Notes: a model not told the origin generated them from the sequence alone. Shown: positions 10,650 through 22,483, numbered from the stretch's first letter. The stretch: 57,935 nucleotides of DNA from Condylostoma magnum (GCA_920105805.1 CAKKTI010000101.1:1-57935); one strand, 5' to 3'. Numbers and translations: made by a program.

Positions 10650-11302
10650 GTGATTAAAAATACAGTGTAGACAGTAAGTATTCCTCTGCAGTTATAAACC
10701 GTCCTACGAGCTTCAGGTATCATAGACAGTCCTTAGACTCAATAATATAATCCAATTCCATCACCTAAGACTTTTAATCACACTCATAAGTAATTTCCTA
10801 AGACTATCCAATAGGACTAGATCCCTCTAGATTCACCAATACATAAATATCAAGTTTTTTCATATGCTAAACATGCAACTTGGTTCCAATTGATTCCTTT
10901 AGAGAATGTTTAGAATGCAGGGTTCTTTTCTGCAATAATTGCATGCTGAAAAACTTTAAATGTCCCATATGCAAGACAAAGATATTCAGAAACTTCTCAA
11001 GCCCTAATCTTATGCTAATATACTAAATGCTTGAATTAAAATGCCAATTTGAAAACTGTAATGAAACAACTACAATTTAAAACATTCTTAACCACCAATA
11101 ACACTGTGATTATCGCATAATAAACTGCCTTTTATCTTCCTTCAACCTACCTTGATGTATTCAAAAGACTGTTTTTAACAAATCTATTGATTAAACATGC
11201 TCTTAAAAGTGTTTTTAACTGAAAACCATAATAGAAGCCAGAGACTCTTCAATGGATAACAAAGAATTCATTAGTTTAATTTTACAATTTTTAAATACTT
11301 AA
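10646..11302 (+). CDS. RING/TRAF-type zinc-finger protein
   Basis: A 218-residue protein. A Ser/Gln-rich N-terminus (about 1-70) is followed by a compact Cys cluster, FFICQTCNLVPI, then ECLECRVLFCNNCMLK, then FKCPICKTK (RING-like, C-x2-C spacing). A TRAF/Siah-type finger follows, LKCQFENCNETTTIQNIL then NHQQHCDYRIINC. Some RING ligands are atypical. It may be a ubiquitin ligase or adaptor. The start overlaps the EF-hand-like gene by ATGA in the -1 frame. The predicted stop TAA (11300-11302) directly abuts the stop of the convergent PROPPIN gene. Confidence 0.6.
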
Positions 11303-12346
11303 CTATAGCACACTCAAATTTTCAAGCAAATCGTGATTAATAACAACCCCCTCCCCTCCGCTTTCCGGATCAATTCCAAATAAAACAATTTCTCCCTATA
11401 CACCCACTACAATCACCTATCTATCATCCTAAACAAACCCAGCCTTAAAAGCTTCGTTAAAATTACTCCTACAAGTAATATAAGCCCGTGAGGGCTCAAA
11501 AGAATCCTAATAAACCTTTGGCACAATGTACCCCGCTGCATTAGCAATAGTCTGCCTCATCCTATCCCTCCAATTATTAGTATCTAGCTCTATTCTTCCA
11601 CAATTGAAAATATGAATAGTCCCAGTACTTGCCGCACATAGTAATAAGTTGCTTGATACGTTAAACTAGAGTGAATAAATACTACACTGGCTCATCCCCC
11701 GTTTAAATGTGTATAGTTTCTCACCTTCCGGAATACTGAAAATCCTTATAATTGTTCCTTTCACGGAGGAAGTAGCTGCTAGGACTCCATTGTAGGAAAT
11801 CGCTATGCTTTATAACGAAGATTTGTGGGTTTCTATCTCCTAAACAGTTTGCATTGTGAATCCATCGTATATCTGTAGATTGCCGTTCAATACACTAGAT
11901 GGGTAAAGAAGGTAGCATGCTGTGTAAGTCGGGGAAAGAGCTATGAGTCCTCGAGGGTTTAATACTGTTTTTATCGTTTCCTGTAGCTTCATAGTCGCTG
12001 TATCGTATATAAACACGTTTTCTTCCGTGCATACTACTATTCTTATACGATTTAAACATACTGATAGAATTGTGTCGTCTAAAGTGGTCTCGCATATCAT
12101 GCTTTGAGTTTAGTTGTGAAAAATTGACAGAGTTCTAGGTGAAAATGAAGGTTAATAGCCCCCTCCAACTAAAAGAAGAAGGCTACCGTTTTCATACGAT
12201 TGAATAATTTTGTAGTTTCCTAGTTATTATTAATAGATCACTTAGAGGCTTGTTGAATTAATTATTTTATACCCGTGCAAGTATGAGACTAGAAGGAATT
12301 GCTAGTCTGGGCTGAAATCTATGTATTTTAACTCGTTTGAGTCCAT
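11303..12346 (-). CDS. PROPPIN (Atg18/WIPI family) autophagy protein
   Basis: A 347-residue seven-bladed WD40-like protein. The signature region reads KGTIIRIFSIPEGEKLYTFK, then RGMSQCSIYSLQFN, then AASTGTIHIF, giving FKRG in place of the usual FRRG/LRRG that binds PI3P and PI(3,5)P2. The N-terminal blades (MDSNELKYIDFSPDQQFLLV) and the middle repeat ILSVCLNRIRIVVCTEENVF also match the family. Acts at phagophore or endosomal membranes. It ends at TAG (minus strand 11303-11305), with no gap to the convergent gene. It shares a 120-bp divergent spacer with the RING-B-box gene. Confidence 0.85.
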
Positions 12347-12466
12347 TTTTTATGCTTTATTTTAAGGCTGTTTAAGTAAGATATGTAATTAAGTATGAAT
12401 CACTAGCATTTCCGTCTTTTAACAAACCTTGAATTTTCCCTCTCTGCTTATTATAAAATTTAAAAA

Positions 12467-13636
12467 ATGGATGTATCAGTATTTGAATGTGGCATTTGCT
12501 ACAGCTCTTACGACTCCTCCCTTCGAATCCCAGTTTCCCTTCCATGTGGACATGTCTACTGTAAAATCTGCTTGAGCACCTACTCAAATGGGCAAATGAT
12601 TACATGTCCTGTAGATAAAATTTCCCATAGTACACGACTAGACAATCTTCCGTATTGCTATGCAATACTAACTAATCTTCCAAAATCAAATTCCTTACCA
12701 GCATATTGCATTAGACACACAAAGAAGAAAATCAAATTTCAGTGCAAAGTCCATTTGTAGTATTTATGTTCTGATTGCGTAATTGAACATACTGGAAACG
12801 GTCATGAATTAGTACTGTTTTAAATCACCTAAGAGTAAATCTAAAACGAGATTAATAATATACTAAACTCCTCAGACTGTATTATACAAGATATGAAATC
12901 CTAAATTCAAAATTAATATACATAAGAAAAGAGAATTGCCTCCTTTTATGAAAGTTAGATACTGAAGGTTAATACCTCCTTTGATAACCTTATAAGGTAA
13001 TTAGAAAGTAAAAGAAAAGAACATTTAGATGTATTGAAAAAATAAGCTAGAGAGCAAGTGCATAGAGGGGAGAAAAGCCGTTATTAAATTTCAAAGTATT
13101 TAGAATCAGCAAAAAAGTGGACTGATGAGCTACGCTAGCTTTCCAGAGACTCCGAAATCAAATTCTATGAAGAGTTTTCCCAAGTATTAAATGACAAGAA
13201 AATGCAGCTAAGCAAACTCAAAGATATTAAAAAAATAGAAGAGATTGATTACAAGTACTTTGGGTTTAATGGTAAGTTTTAAACAGACACTCTGTATATT
13301 TAAAACACCGGTTCAATATCACTGATTAAAAAGGAAGATAATACTATTTTCTCTCAGTGCAAGCTATGTGGAAATCAAACACAAAATGGTTAGCCTGAGT
13401 GTAATAGTTGTAGACCTAGTCCCATAGATTTCTCTGTTAGTTATGGGCATGAGAAATCCAAGCAAATGTTGAGTCCTAGAAATCTACCTTCAAGATAAAT
13501 TGTTGAAGAGCCTAATTAAGGCAAAAAGAAGGTTATTATGAGGCAGAAACATTAGAAAAAGCGATCTGTAATATATAATTAGTCTAATCTGAAGAGAAAT
13601 AGTTCATTTTAGTTATTAACTAATATTTCTTGTTAA
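12467..13636 (+). CDS. RING-B-box (TRIM-like) protein
   Basis: A 389-residue protein. RING at residues 7-50: FECGICYSSYDSSLRIP, then LPCGHVYCKICLS, then CPVDK, where the last zinc ligand is Asp. A B-box-like finger follows, YCIRHTKKKIKFQCKVHLQY then LCSDCVIEHTGNGHEL. A coiled coil (about 130-250) and a second C-x2-C pair near 300 (CKLCGNQTQ...CNSC) complete a TRIM-like layout. Probably an E3 ubiquitin ligase. The TAA after NISC is taken as the stop, because reading on would overlap the cyclin gene that begins 14 bp later. Confidence 0.75.
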
Positions 13637-13650
13637 AGTTTTCAAATATA

Positions 13651-14580
13651 ATGTATGAAAAATGTATACAGAGGCGCCTTATGGAATATACCAGATAAGG
13701 GGGAAATAAGGAAAATTTGCCTATTGATGAATCTGATAGTTAAAGAATAACAAAGTACTATAATAATCTAAATGATGTAATTGACTGATAATACAATAAT
13801 GACTACTCCCAAACGTTGCTGAGACAATAAGATCAATATATGACTTATCTTTGTCTAAGGAATCACTTTATAACACCAGAACTAAGAGCAAGAATGATAG
13901 ATTGGATAATAGAGGTGCTTAAAATGTGTAATTGCTCAAGAAACACATACTTTTTATCTGTAAGATTATTAGATTTATACTTGTATACTGAGACCGAGGC
14001 GATTAAAGCAACAGACTTACACTTGATTGGAATAGTCTGCATGCTTATAGCTTCTAAATTTCATGAAATAAAGCCTTTAAAAATGCGAATGATTTCATAA
14101 AGAATAGCACATGGGAAATTTCAAGTATCTGAAATAGTGTAGATGGAAAGGAGAATATTAATAACTATTAAATACAGAGTAAACATACCTACAGTAAAAG
14201 ATTTTATAGAGTACTTTTTCTAATAGGAATAATATCCTAAATTAGTACTATCAATTGCTCTAAAAGCGGCTTAAATATCATAACTTTCCTACGAATTATC
14301 ATAGATAAAACCTTCTTTACTAGCTTAAGCTATAAAGTAATTTGCATTAGAGCAATGCAATATTGATTTCAATAACTATGATGATGACACAGCTGCAGCA
14401 TAGCTATAATTGATGTTTTTCTTGTAAAGTATTAATCATTTCCAAAACAGACTATCAGCTATCAAGAAAAATGGTGTGTATTTGACATCTGACACAACTA
14501 AGATATTTCAATTCAAAAATATACAAAAAGAGCAGTAATATATACAAATGAGAGAAAATAGGTTTCTTAAGTCCTTTTGA
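13651..14580 (+). CDS. Mitotic (A/B-type) cyclin
   Basis: About 309 residues. The cyclin box starts near residue 68: TPELRARMIDWIIEVLKMCN (cf. MRAILVDWLVEV), then FLSVRLLDLYL and GIVCMLIASKFHEIKP. The C-terminal cyclin fold continues to about residue 270. A shorter N-terminus from ATG 13681 is possible. TGA at one site (VIDWQYN) is Trp, and TGA 14578-14580 is the stop. No clear destruction box seen in the short N-terminus. It binds and activates a CDK in the cell cycle. Confidence 0.85.
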
Positions 14581-14873
14581 TTATTTATTAAGTGATTCTA
14601 TATTAAGTTAGAAAATCTATCACTATCTTTGCTTAAAATATACTTTCTTACTATATGGCTCTTCATATTTCTAACCATTAGATATAATATCTTCGTTAAT
14701 CTACTTATTATCTTCCTATTGTTATTCTACTATATATTTCTTAGTATACTTTTAAACCATAAATTTGCAATTATATTTACTATCTTTAAACTTTTTTAGA
14801 AAAATATCTCCCATCATAACCTGCTTACAATTATTAAAAAGCTAATTCAACAAAAGAATGTAGGACAATAATT

Positions 14874-15325
14874 ATGACTAACGAAGAGTTTAAAGCGCTT
14901 CTAGCATTACTTCAATAGAAGTATCGGAAATGAGAGTAGGAGGTTATTGCATGCTAAAGGGCCGTCCTTGCGAGATAGTAGAAATTTATACATCCAAGCC
15001 CTCCGGACGTAGAGCAAAAACTAAGTCAATGATTATTGGAATAGATATTATCACAGGAAACAAATACGAAGAACTGTTTTGAACGGAACACATGATTTAA
15101 GTACCAAGCGTTACCAGAGCAGAATACACCCTTTTTGATATTTAAAGTGATGGATTCATGCAGTTGATGGATGAGAATAACGCTATGCGAGAGGATATAA
15201 GACTATATAATGATAATCATGAATAATAAATTAAAGCTGCTTTTGAGAAGGGAGATACAACCATTTTGGTAGATGTGATATCAGCTGTTGGACAAGAAAA
15301 AGTAATTGGATTCAAAGAATTTTAA
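14874..15325 (+). CDS. eIF5A-like protein lacking the hypusine loop
   Basis: Coding sequence is 14874-14887 joined to 14905-15325 (144 residues) across a putative 17-nt intron (GTTTAAAGCGCTTCTAG). Without the intron the only in-frame start is ATG 14929. The eIF5A fold is clear: VGGYCMLKGRPCEIVEIYTS, then MIIGIDIITGNKYEELF, then HMIQVPSV. The loop that normally carries the hypusinated lysine (TGKHGHA) reads PSGRRAKTKS, with no K-H-G-H. The C-terminal OB fold is recognisable. Probably a non-hypusinated paralogue; whether it still works in translation is unknown. It ends at TAA after GFKEF. Confidence 0.75.
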
Positions 15326-15665
15326 TTTCGTTAATGTATAAGTTGTAAAATATTTTGTTAAGTTGGGAAGGGTTTGTTGGAAATTTAGTTGAAATTTTAG
15401 ACTTTTGGTAAATACACTAATTGATAAGATAATTAAATTAGCTGAAAAAATGTCATGAGATGTATTATGATAATAATTTTGAAAGAAAGATTAATAGAGC
15501 GAATCAAATACACTAATTAATATTCTGATTGATAAATATGGCTGAGAATACAGTATATTTCTGAAAATATACAGTCTATCTATGTAAAACAACAATTGCT
15601 AATTTTATGACAACTAAAATTCCTAAAATGGTTTATATAACAAATAAAAACACTTAATTAACCAC
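15326..15665. other. AT-rich convergent spacer
   Basis: 340 bp between the convergent ends of the eIF5A-like gene and the basic 161-residue gene, far longer than other convergent gaps here (0-20 bp). It contains repeated short A/T motifs such as AATACACTAATT (twice). No gene recognised. Confidence 0.4.
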
Positions 15666-16151
15666 TTAATTACTAATCTTAGGCATTTTTACTGAATTTC
15701 TTTTAGTAATCGATGAAGAGGTTCTATATCTAGACACTCTTGTTTTATAAAAAGTAGTATAAAGACTGCTAGAGCGTTTTCTATCTGGAGTATAAGGTAC
15801 ATAAAAGCTGTCTTAAGTCATAGGATCAAAATCAATATAACGATCAAAATAAATTCTATTCTATCTATACAACTTTTCATTATCCTTTGATAAAACTATC
15901 CCAAATCTATTATTCCATCCTTATTCCAACTGCGGAGCATCTTTTGGCCTTGCTTATGACCAATTTGGTATTCTTTTGTTTGCTCTTTGTAGGCTTGCTT
16001 TAAGATTAGGAGCCTGTATATAGGGATGACTTTCCCGCGGCACTGGCTCAATTTGGAGATAGGCTGGCAGTTCTTTAAGGTAGTTTTTGTATATTCTATT
16101 CAGACGAGACGTTTTAGGGTATGCTTTCTAAGGGGAACTCTAAGGCTTCAT
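15666..16151 (-). CDS. Basic protein, unknown
   Basis: A 161-residue, Arg/Tyr-rich basic protein. Residues about 60-110 (RANKRIPNWSQARPKDAPQL and WNNRFGIVLSKDNEKLYRQN) look conserved-protein-like, with spaced aromatics. Short basic proteins of this kind are often microtubule inner proteins or other axonemal parts in ciliates, but I cannot name the family. It is divergently paired with the Ca2+ pump, 49 bp away. Several TAG/TAA are needed as Gln in the first 10 codons. Confidence 0.5.
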
Positions 16152-16200
16152 ATTGGTATTTTCCCGGATTAAATATCGAGTATGAAAAAATATGCTAAAA
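16152..16200. promoter_or_regulatory. 49-bp divergent spacer
   Basis: The entire interval between the starts of the 161-residue gene and the Ca2+ ATPase. It contains an upstream ATG (16192) out of frame with the pump. Confidence 0.35.
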
Positions 16201-19101
16201 ATGGAGACCGAACAGTTGTTTAATATCTCTGCAGATTAACTAGCTTAATAGTTTAATCTAAATAATTTGTAAGAAAAAGATAATTTAGATTGACTATCAT
16301 AATAAGGGGGTGTAGATGGGCTATTAGAGCAATTAAAAACTAGTTTAAAGAGTGGAATCAGAACCTTTAGTATTGGGAAAAGGATTGAGTAGTAATTTTT
16401 ATGCAGATTTGGATCAAATTAACCAGTTTAGAGGGAGAACATTCCTATTTGGCTGATTATTAAGTAAACGGTGAATGATCCTGTTATTAAGATATTATTC
16501 TTCGCTGCTTTGATATCTCTTACATTAGGATCGATAGATGACCCCGAAAGAGGATGAATGGACGGTCTAATTATAATGTTTGTGATTCTTTTCGTTGTAG
16601 TTGTCTCTATAATGAACGAGCTAATAAAGGAGATTTAATACCGTAAACTTAACAAGCATTATGACCCAGATTTTGTTTAAGTACTAAGAGACAGTAGGTG
16701 GACTTAGATTCAAACAAATCAAATAGTTGTAGGGGATATTATATACCTTTCTCCTGGATTCAGTATATCAGTAGACGGTATATTGGCAGAAAGTAAGGGG
16801 TTATTAGTAGACGAAAGTACTATAACAGGAGAAAGTGAGTTTATAGTTAAAAATACACAAGAAAAATGCTTCTTGCTCGGCGGCTCTCTTATAAGAGAAG
16901 GAGATGGTAAGATGTTAGTATGCGCAGTAGGCAAGAACTCTAATCTAATTTCATGCTAAATGTAATTATCCCTTAATAAGGAGTTCTCCCCTCCCATTTC
17001 AGATTTAATGGAAAGTGTCACTTACTCCTTAGGGAAAATAGGATTTGCAGGATCTGTAATAATGATTCTTTCAATCCTAATCAATGTTTTTGTTGAGGCT
17101 ATAAAAGAAGGGGAATTTAAAAGCAGTGGAGGAGAATAGATTATTGGTGGGTTTATTTACTCAGTAACTTTAGTATTAGTATGCATTCCCGAATCACTGC
17201 CTCTTACTTTAACTTTAAGCCTGGTTTTTGCTGTTTATAAATTAAGGAAAAAGAATATTATTGTGAGAAACTTAAGAGCTTGTGATACTTTAGGGACTGT
17301 TACCACACTTTGCATCGATAAAACTGGAACGATAACTAGCAATAAACTCAGTGTTATTGGTGAATATATATGTGGGGGTAGTTTTAGCTAAGAATTAGCC
17401 TGTAGTATATAAAGAAATTCAGTTGCATAGAAGAATTTAGAGTAGTAATGGATAGGAAATAGAGTTGATTGTACTTTAATGCATTTGTTAGAGAAGCAGG
17501 GGTTTAATGAGAATTACAGAAATTATAATAGGCTGGAAGCCTAGTAAATCCTTTTAGAAAGTCAGAATTATATGGTTACTATTTATGATGAGAAATCACA
17601 CTACAAAATGTATGTAAAAGGACACTGGAGTTATATTAGCTAATTATGTGATTTTATGATAGATGAAGATGGCTAAATAAGTAACATTAACCTTGAGCTA
17701 ATACAGGCATATTTATAAGAATTTGATTAAGGGAATCATAAAATCATAGCAATTGCATAGAAAGTAATTGAGGCTTCTGAAACAGATCTTTAATAAACTA
17801 TCGAATAACAGCCAAGTGGACTAGTATTACAAGCTGTCTTCGTACTCAACGATAAGCCAAGAAATCGTGTTGCATCTACTATAGAAATTCTAAAAAACTC
17901 AGATATAGATATTAAAATGTTCACAGGAGATTAAACAAAAGAAGCAATCAGGATTGCTAAAATGGTTGGAATATTACCATCCGACTACACTGAGTAAAAG
18001 TATCCAGGCTATGTACTATCCGGGAAACAATTCAGACAGTAAACTTAAGGAATTTATATAGAAACTAATGATAACGGAACTATTACTAATTATCTTCCAA
18101 ACAGTTTAGAGTAATTTAAGTTAGCCATTCATAATTTAAGAGTTTTGTCAGAGTGTTCTTCTACAGATAAACTATTATTAGTAGTTGGATTAAAATCCAT
18201 TGGAGAAATAGTTGCTGTTACTGGAGATGGTACTAACGATGCACCCTCTTTAAAGCTGTCTGATGTAGGAATGGCAATGCAATCTGGATCCATAATAGCC
18301 AAGGACAGCGCTAAGATAACATTACAAAATAACTAATTAGACTCAATAGTAACCGGATTGTACTGGGGTCGTAATACTATACTATCAGTTCAAAAGATAA
18401 TAGTGTTTTAAGGCTCCGCTTGCTTAACTTAATTAGCAATAAGTGTAATCTGTAGTATTATTTGGTAAGTAGCCCCAATATCCTCAATTTAAGGCCTATT
18501 TATAGCTGTAGCATTCAGTATTATATTTGTCATGATGATTTCCTTTGAAGACTCTAAAAGTGACATTTTTCATAATTACGAAATAGTATCAAAGCAGAAG
18601 TCATTAGTAACTGAGGACTTATTACGAAACATATTCGTTTTAGTATTTTATCAATCCTTCTTTGCAGTACTAATATTCGGAGTTGCTCCAGCAGTTAGTA
18701 GTATTAGTCCAGGATGGGAATAAGGACTTCCCAATGAAGTAGAGTCCCAACACTATACTCTAACATACAATCTTTTATCCTTCATGTAAATTTTTGCAAT
18801 GATTCCTTCCCGTAAGCTTTCATGCGATAAAATTAACTTATTGGAGGATATTTAGTATAATGTGGTATTCATTCTACTTTGGATAACTACATTTGTGCTT
18901 TAAATACTAATAGCTATTTATGGGCTTCCCTTTATAAAAGCAACTCCTTTAGAGTGGTATGTTGTCATACTTTGCGTATTTTTTGGATTCGGGTCAATTA
19001 TGAGCATTTTAATTCTCAAATACATTTGGATCAAGCTGAAGAGTTATAGAGCGATTTCTAATCCTTACTACGACGATGAAGAGGCACCTTTACTTAAATA
19101 A
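16201..19101 (+). CDS. Plasma-membrane-type Ca2+-ATPase (P2B)
   Basis: A 966-residue P-type ATPase. Motifs in order: ERGWMDGLII (first membrane segment region, Trp from TGA), DESTITGES (actuator), CIPESLPLT (M4, usually PEGLP), D373KTGTIT (phosphorylation site), VKGHWSYI (nucleotide domain), KMFTGDQTKEA, VAVTGDGTNDAPSLKLSDVG (hinge), and KIIVFQGSACLTQLA, where TAA encodes the Gln conserved in PMCA pumps (QFQLT). The C-terminus is short, ending DDEEAPLLK with no evident calmodulin-binding tail. Exports Ca2+ from the cytosol to cell surface, alveoli or vacuole. A cluster of TAA/TAG begins right after LLK. Confidence 0.92.
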
Positions 19102-19145
19102 GTTTAATAGTTTTAATATAGAAAATTGCACATTTTATAATATAA

Positions 19146-20249
19146 ATGGAAGCTGTAAAAGGCCTGCAATCAAATAGAATCAAAAGAAAAATACAAATTT
19201 AAGTCCCTGAAGAAAATAGTGAAGATGAAACAATTTAAATGTTTGGTAAAAATTCCCCTAATCTTGCTTCAAATCCAGCTTTCCACTAATTTTAAAAGGG
19301 CCAATTAGTTCAAATATTTGAATTTCCAGAGTAAAAATCCTAATAATTGGAATATGTAACCACAATTCCTTCTCCAAGTAGATATGTAATGACTCCTCAT
19401 AGCAATTCAAAAGTGTTCTCCCAAGGCAAAGCTAATTTCTTATAACAATGCCCTCTAAAGGGCCGTAACTAAAGATCCCTTTCAGCATACAGCAATCTAT
19501 AAAGCTTAGTGACTCAGTCTTAGATTCCTGAGAACTTATTAAATGAAAGTGATGTATACAAGCGTCATATGTACGAAACATTTGAGCAATTAAAATTTAT
19601 AAGCAATTTGCCAGATTTACCCTTTGAGTCAATACAGGACAAGATACTCCACCTTCCTAATGATTCTCCTCACTAACATACAGTCGTGTTTGACTTAGAC
19701 GAGACTTTAGTGCATTGTAGTGATGATCCCTTGAAGTCTTAGGTAACTATCGAGATTGTGCTTCCTAATGGCTATAGAATGAACTGTGGGATTAACATAC
19801 GACCATTTGCTAGAGAGTGTTTACTAGCTGCTAGTAGGCAATTTGAAGTAATCATTTTCACAGCAAGTCACAAATGTTATGCTGATAAGGTCTTAGATTA
19901 CCTAGATCCTTAAAGAGATATTATAAGTCATCGATTGTATCGAGAGCATTGTGTATATAGTTAAGGACTTTTTATAAAAGATTTGAGAGTACTAGGCAGG
20001 GATCTATAAAAAACTGTGATTATTGATAATTCAGTACTAAGTTTTGCTCATTAAATAGACAATGGAATTCCTATTGTTTCATGGTTTCAAGAAATGGCAG
20101 ATAAGGAGTTGTTTAAATTAATACGGTACTTGCAATCCCTGTTGAAGCACGAAGATTTTAGAATAATAAATGCGAAAACTTTTAACCTAAGGTCCTGTTT
20201 ATGCAGGATATCAAACAAGGAAAATTTAGATAAGAATGTTATTAATTAA
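19146..20249 (+). CDS. FCP1/SCP-type (NIF) phosphatase
   Basis: A 367-residue protein. The N-terminal 170 residues are Ser/Gln-rich. The catalytic NIF domain starts VVFDLDETLVHC (D183 and D185, the DxDxT nucleophile pair), then GINIRPFARECL, EVIIFTASHKCYADKVLDYL, KDLRVLGRDLQKTVIIDNS and FAHQIDNGIPIVSW, matching the SCP/Dullard class, which dephosphorylates RNA polymerase II CTD or other phosphoserines. The stop TAA (20247-20249) overlaps the convergent PP2C stop through the palindrome TTAATTAA. Confidence 0.9.
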
Positions 20250-21427
20250 TGTAAACTCTCATTAAGTATTATAACTATACCAGTTACATTATCAGTTGAT
20301 CCTTTAGTCATACTTTTATTAAGCAGTTTCTCTACTATAAATCCACACGCTTGGTTCTTATTTCCATAATCTTTATACTTGTTAACAACTTTTGCAGTAT
20401 CTTGGTTGCTTAAAGTATCGAAAATTCCGTCACACCCCATTACTAAGTACTTTTTGTGTGGTCCTAGTCTAAACGCTGTTATTTCTGGAGTTGCTATTAC
20501 AACGTTTTATACACTTCCACATTCTCTTACCTTAGCATCTCTATCTCCAAAGGTCCTGCTTACACTTAGATTTCCGGGATGGACTCTATAAGGTCCATAT
20601 GAATACTCGATTCCATTGACCTTATGCTTCGATTTATACACCGACCCACCGTTACTTATTATACGACTTTGCTCACTTTCTATCTCCGGCTTGTGATCCA
20701 CTGATAAAGCAGAAAAACTAGCCAATGAGCTGACTAAAACAGCTCTTGAGTCCCCAGTGTTTGCTATATATATTTAATTATCTACAATCAAACATACAAT
20801 AGCACAACTTCCTGATAAGTCTTGACTGTGATGACTGAGAAAGTACGATTCAGCCCTTTAAAACCCATTAGTAATAGCAAGTCTCGGTTTTCTGGGAAAT
20901 AAATCATCTTCTATAATGAATTTGAAAAGAGAATCTCTTAGAAAATTAGCACAGCCTGCCCCGCCGTGTCCGTCAAAAATAGCGAAGTATTAGCAATTAG
21001 GCCAGTTGGCAGTGTTTCTAGTGGTTTGACTTTTCAGATTTTTTACTATACAGACTCTGTCCTCATTGTAGTTTCTGACCATTCCTTTGAAAGAAGCCAC
21101 GCCGTAGGCTTGTACTATGCCATTAGGATTAGATGACTAAACAATGTTTCTTATAGGGATTTAGAGCTGCTTGCGACTAGGTGAATTAGATGAAATCTTC
21201 TTTTAGGAGGACTATGGGGATTATGGAGGGGAAGGTGTAGGGGATCCTATTGATATTCTTCTGGGTCTGGGTGTTGATACTAGTGTTTGTTATTGTACTG
21301 GAGGAGCCAGTAGGTATTTCTAGGTTGCCTACGAGAATCTGGGTAGGCTTTAAAGAGATTAAGATTGTGGCACTTGTAGTGTTTAAGTATGCCTTCGTTA
21401 GTTAATGTAGGGTAGATGCTCCTGCAT
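20246..21427 (-). CDS. PP2C-type protein phosphatase
   Basis: A 393-residue protein with a Ser/Pro/Gln-rich N-terminal tail of about 100 residues, then the PP2C fold: RNYNEDRVC, FAIFDGHGGAGCANF (metal-binding D152), GSCAIVCLIVDNQIYIANTG, SVDHKPEIESEQSRI, LSVSRTFGDRDAKV, YLVMGCDGIFDTLSNQ and TKGSTDNVTGIVI. All metal-coordinating aspartates are present, so it is probably active as a Mn/Mg-dependent Ser/Thr phosphatase. Ends at TAA after NESLH, overlapping the convergent NIF phosphatase by four bases. It starts 26 bp downstream of the 340-residue gene on the same strand. Confidence 0.92.
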
Positions 21428-21453
21428 ATTTATTATATAATATTATCCAACTA

Positions 21454-22476
21454 TTAATTAAACTGGTGAAACAGAGTTTTATACTTCTCAATTGCTCTCA
21501 GTGCGTTTGTGCCTTCTACTGCTGATATATCTGAATTCTAAAGTGGCGCTAGAAGTAATTTTCTCTTATACGTTGAAAGTTTCATAGCCTCTGTAAATGA
21601 GGGCAAAGCTAAACTTCCTTCTGATAATCTTCTAGCTAGGCCAATAAACGCTCCTTTTAGCATTGATCTTGAAAAAACTCTCTGAAATTATATAAAATTT
21701 ATGATAGCATCCTAACAACTAAGCATTTTTCTTCCATCCAGCAAATTGCCAGCAAATCCGGTCTCAACTAACTTCGCAGCAGCTTCGTTTACATACACAA
21801 TGTTCCCATTAGCTTATAAGTCCTTCCACCAGCCTCTAACTAACTACAAATGATCAGATAGATTAAAACTGATTTTAACCTCCGGCACAATCCGTCTTTA
21901 TGTCCTTTCAAAAATCGATAAACTCTTTAAGCTACTTTACTGTATTTAATACTCTTCCTTTCCCTCTAAAGCTAGCTCATTCAATCTCTCTAATATAGCA
22001 TCCGTTCTTCTATCTCCACTGCAGAACAGCAGTAAATCATCTTGAGACAGGGCAAGGGTTTGTATGTTGCTTTGTTTAAATGCAGAGCACAGCACATTCA
22101 CTAGTAAATTAGGGTCAGATGCTAGTCCTAATTTAACCAGTTATTCGACTAATTCTAAACCCTTCACTCTTTTTCTGTTATCTAGGGTTAATTGGGAAAA
22201 CAAGGCCTATATCAGCTCTGCTAGCCTTTTAGAATCTTCAGACTTGGTTTAAAATCTCTTAGAAAGCCAATTACGATTCGAATTTTCAGCTGCTCTTACT
22301 AAAATTGGACTTCCTTTGATTGGATTCGAAATATATCTCTCAGTCTAGGAATACTTAGATGTAATTTACGGGTTTCTAAACCTAGGCAAGCTAGCAGAGC
22401 GTTTTTCTTTATTTGGAGTCTCAATTTTATACAGAAAGGGGTAGTTAATGAATCTTTGGTAATTCATACTCGTCAT
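21454..22476 (-). CDS. Conserved-looking protein, unknown
   Basis: A 340-residue protein, helical throughout, with no recognised domain. Two blocks look structured: AELIQALFSQLTLDNRKRVK (about 85) and HLQLVRGWWKDLQANGNIVY (about 205), the second followed by EAAAKLVETGFAGNLLDGRK; this could be EF-hand or armadillo-like, which is a guess. Start at 22476 or at the second Met (22467). Ends at TAA TAG. The start lies only 7 bp from the start of the divergent coiled-coil gene. Confidence 0.55.
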
Positions 22477-22483
22477 AATTTAA
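22477..22483. promoter_or_regulatory. 7-bp divergent spacer
   Basis: The seven bases AATTTAA separate the first ATGs of two divergent genes (16 bp if the second Met of the minus gene is used). Any promoter must lie within the coding sequences or be element-poor. Confidence 0.35.
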
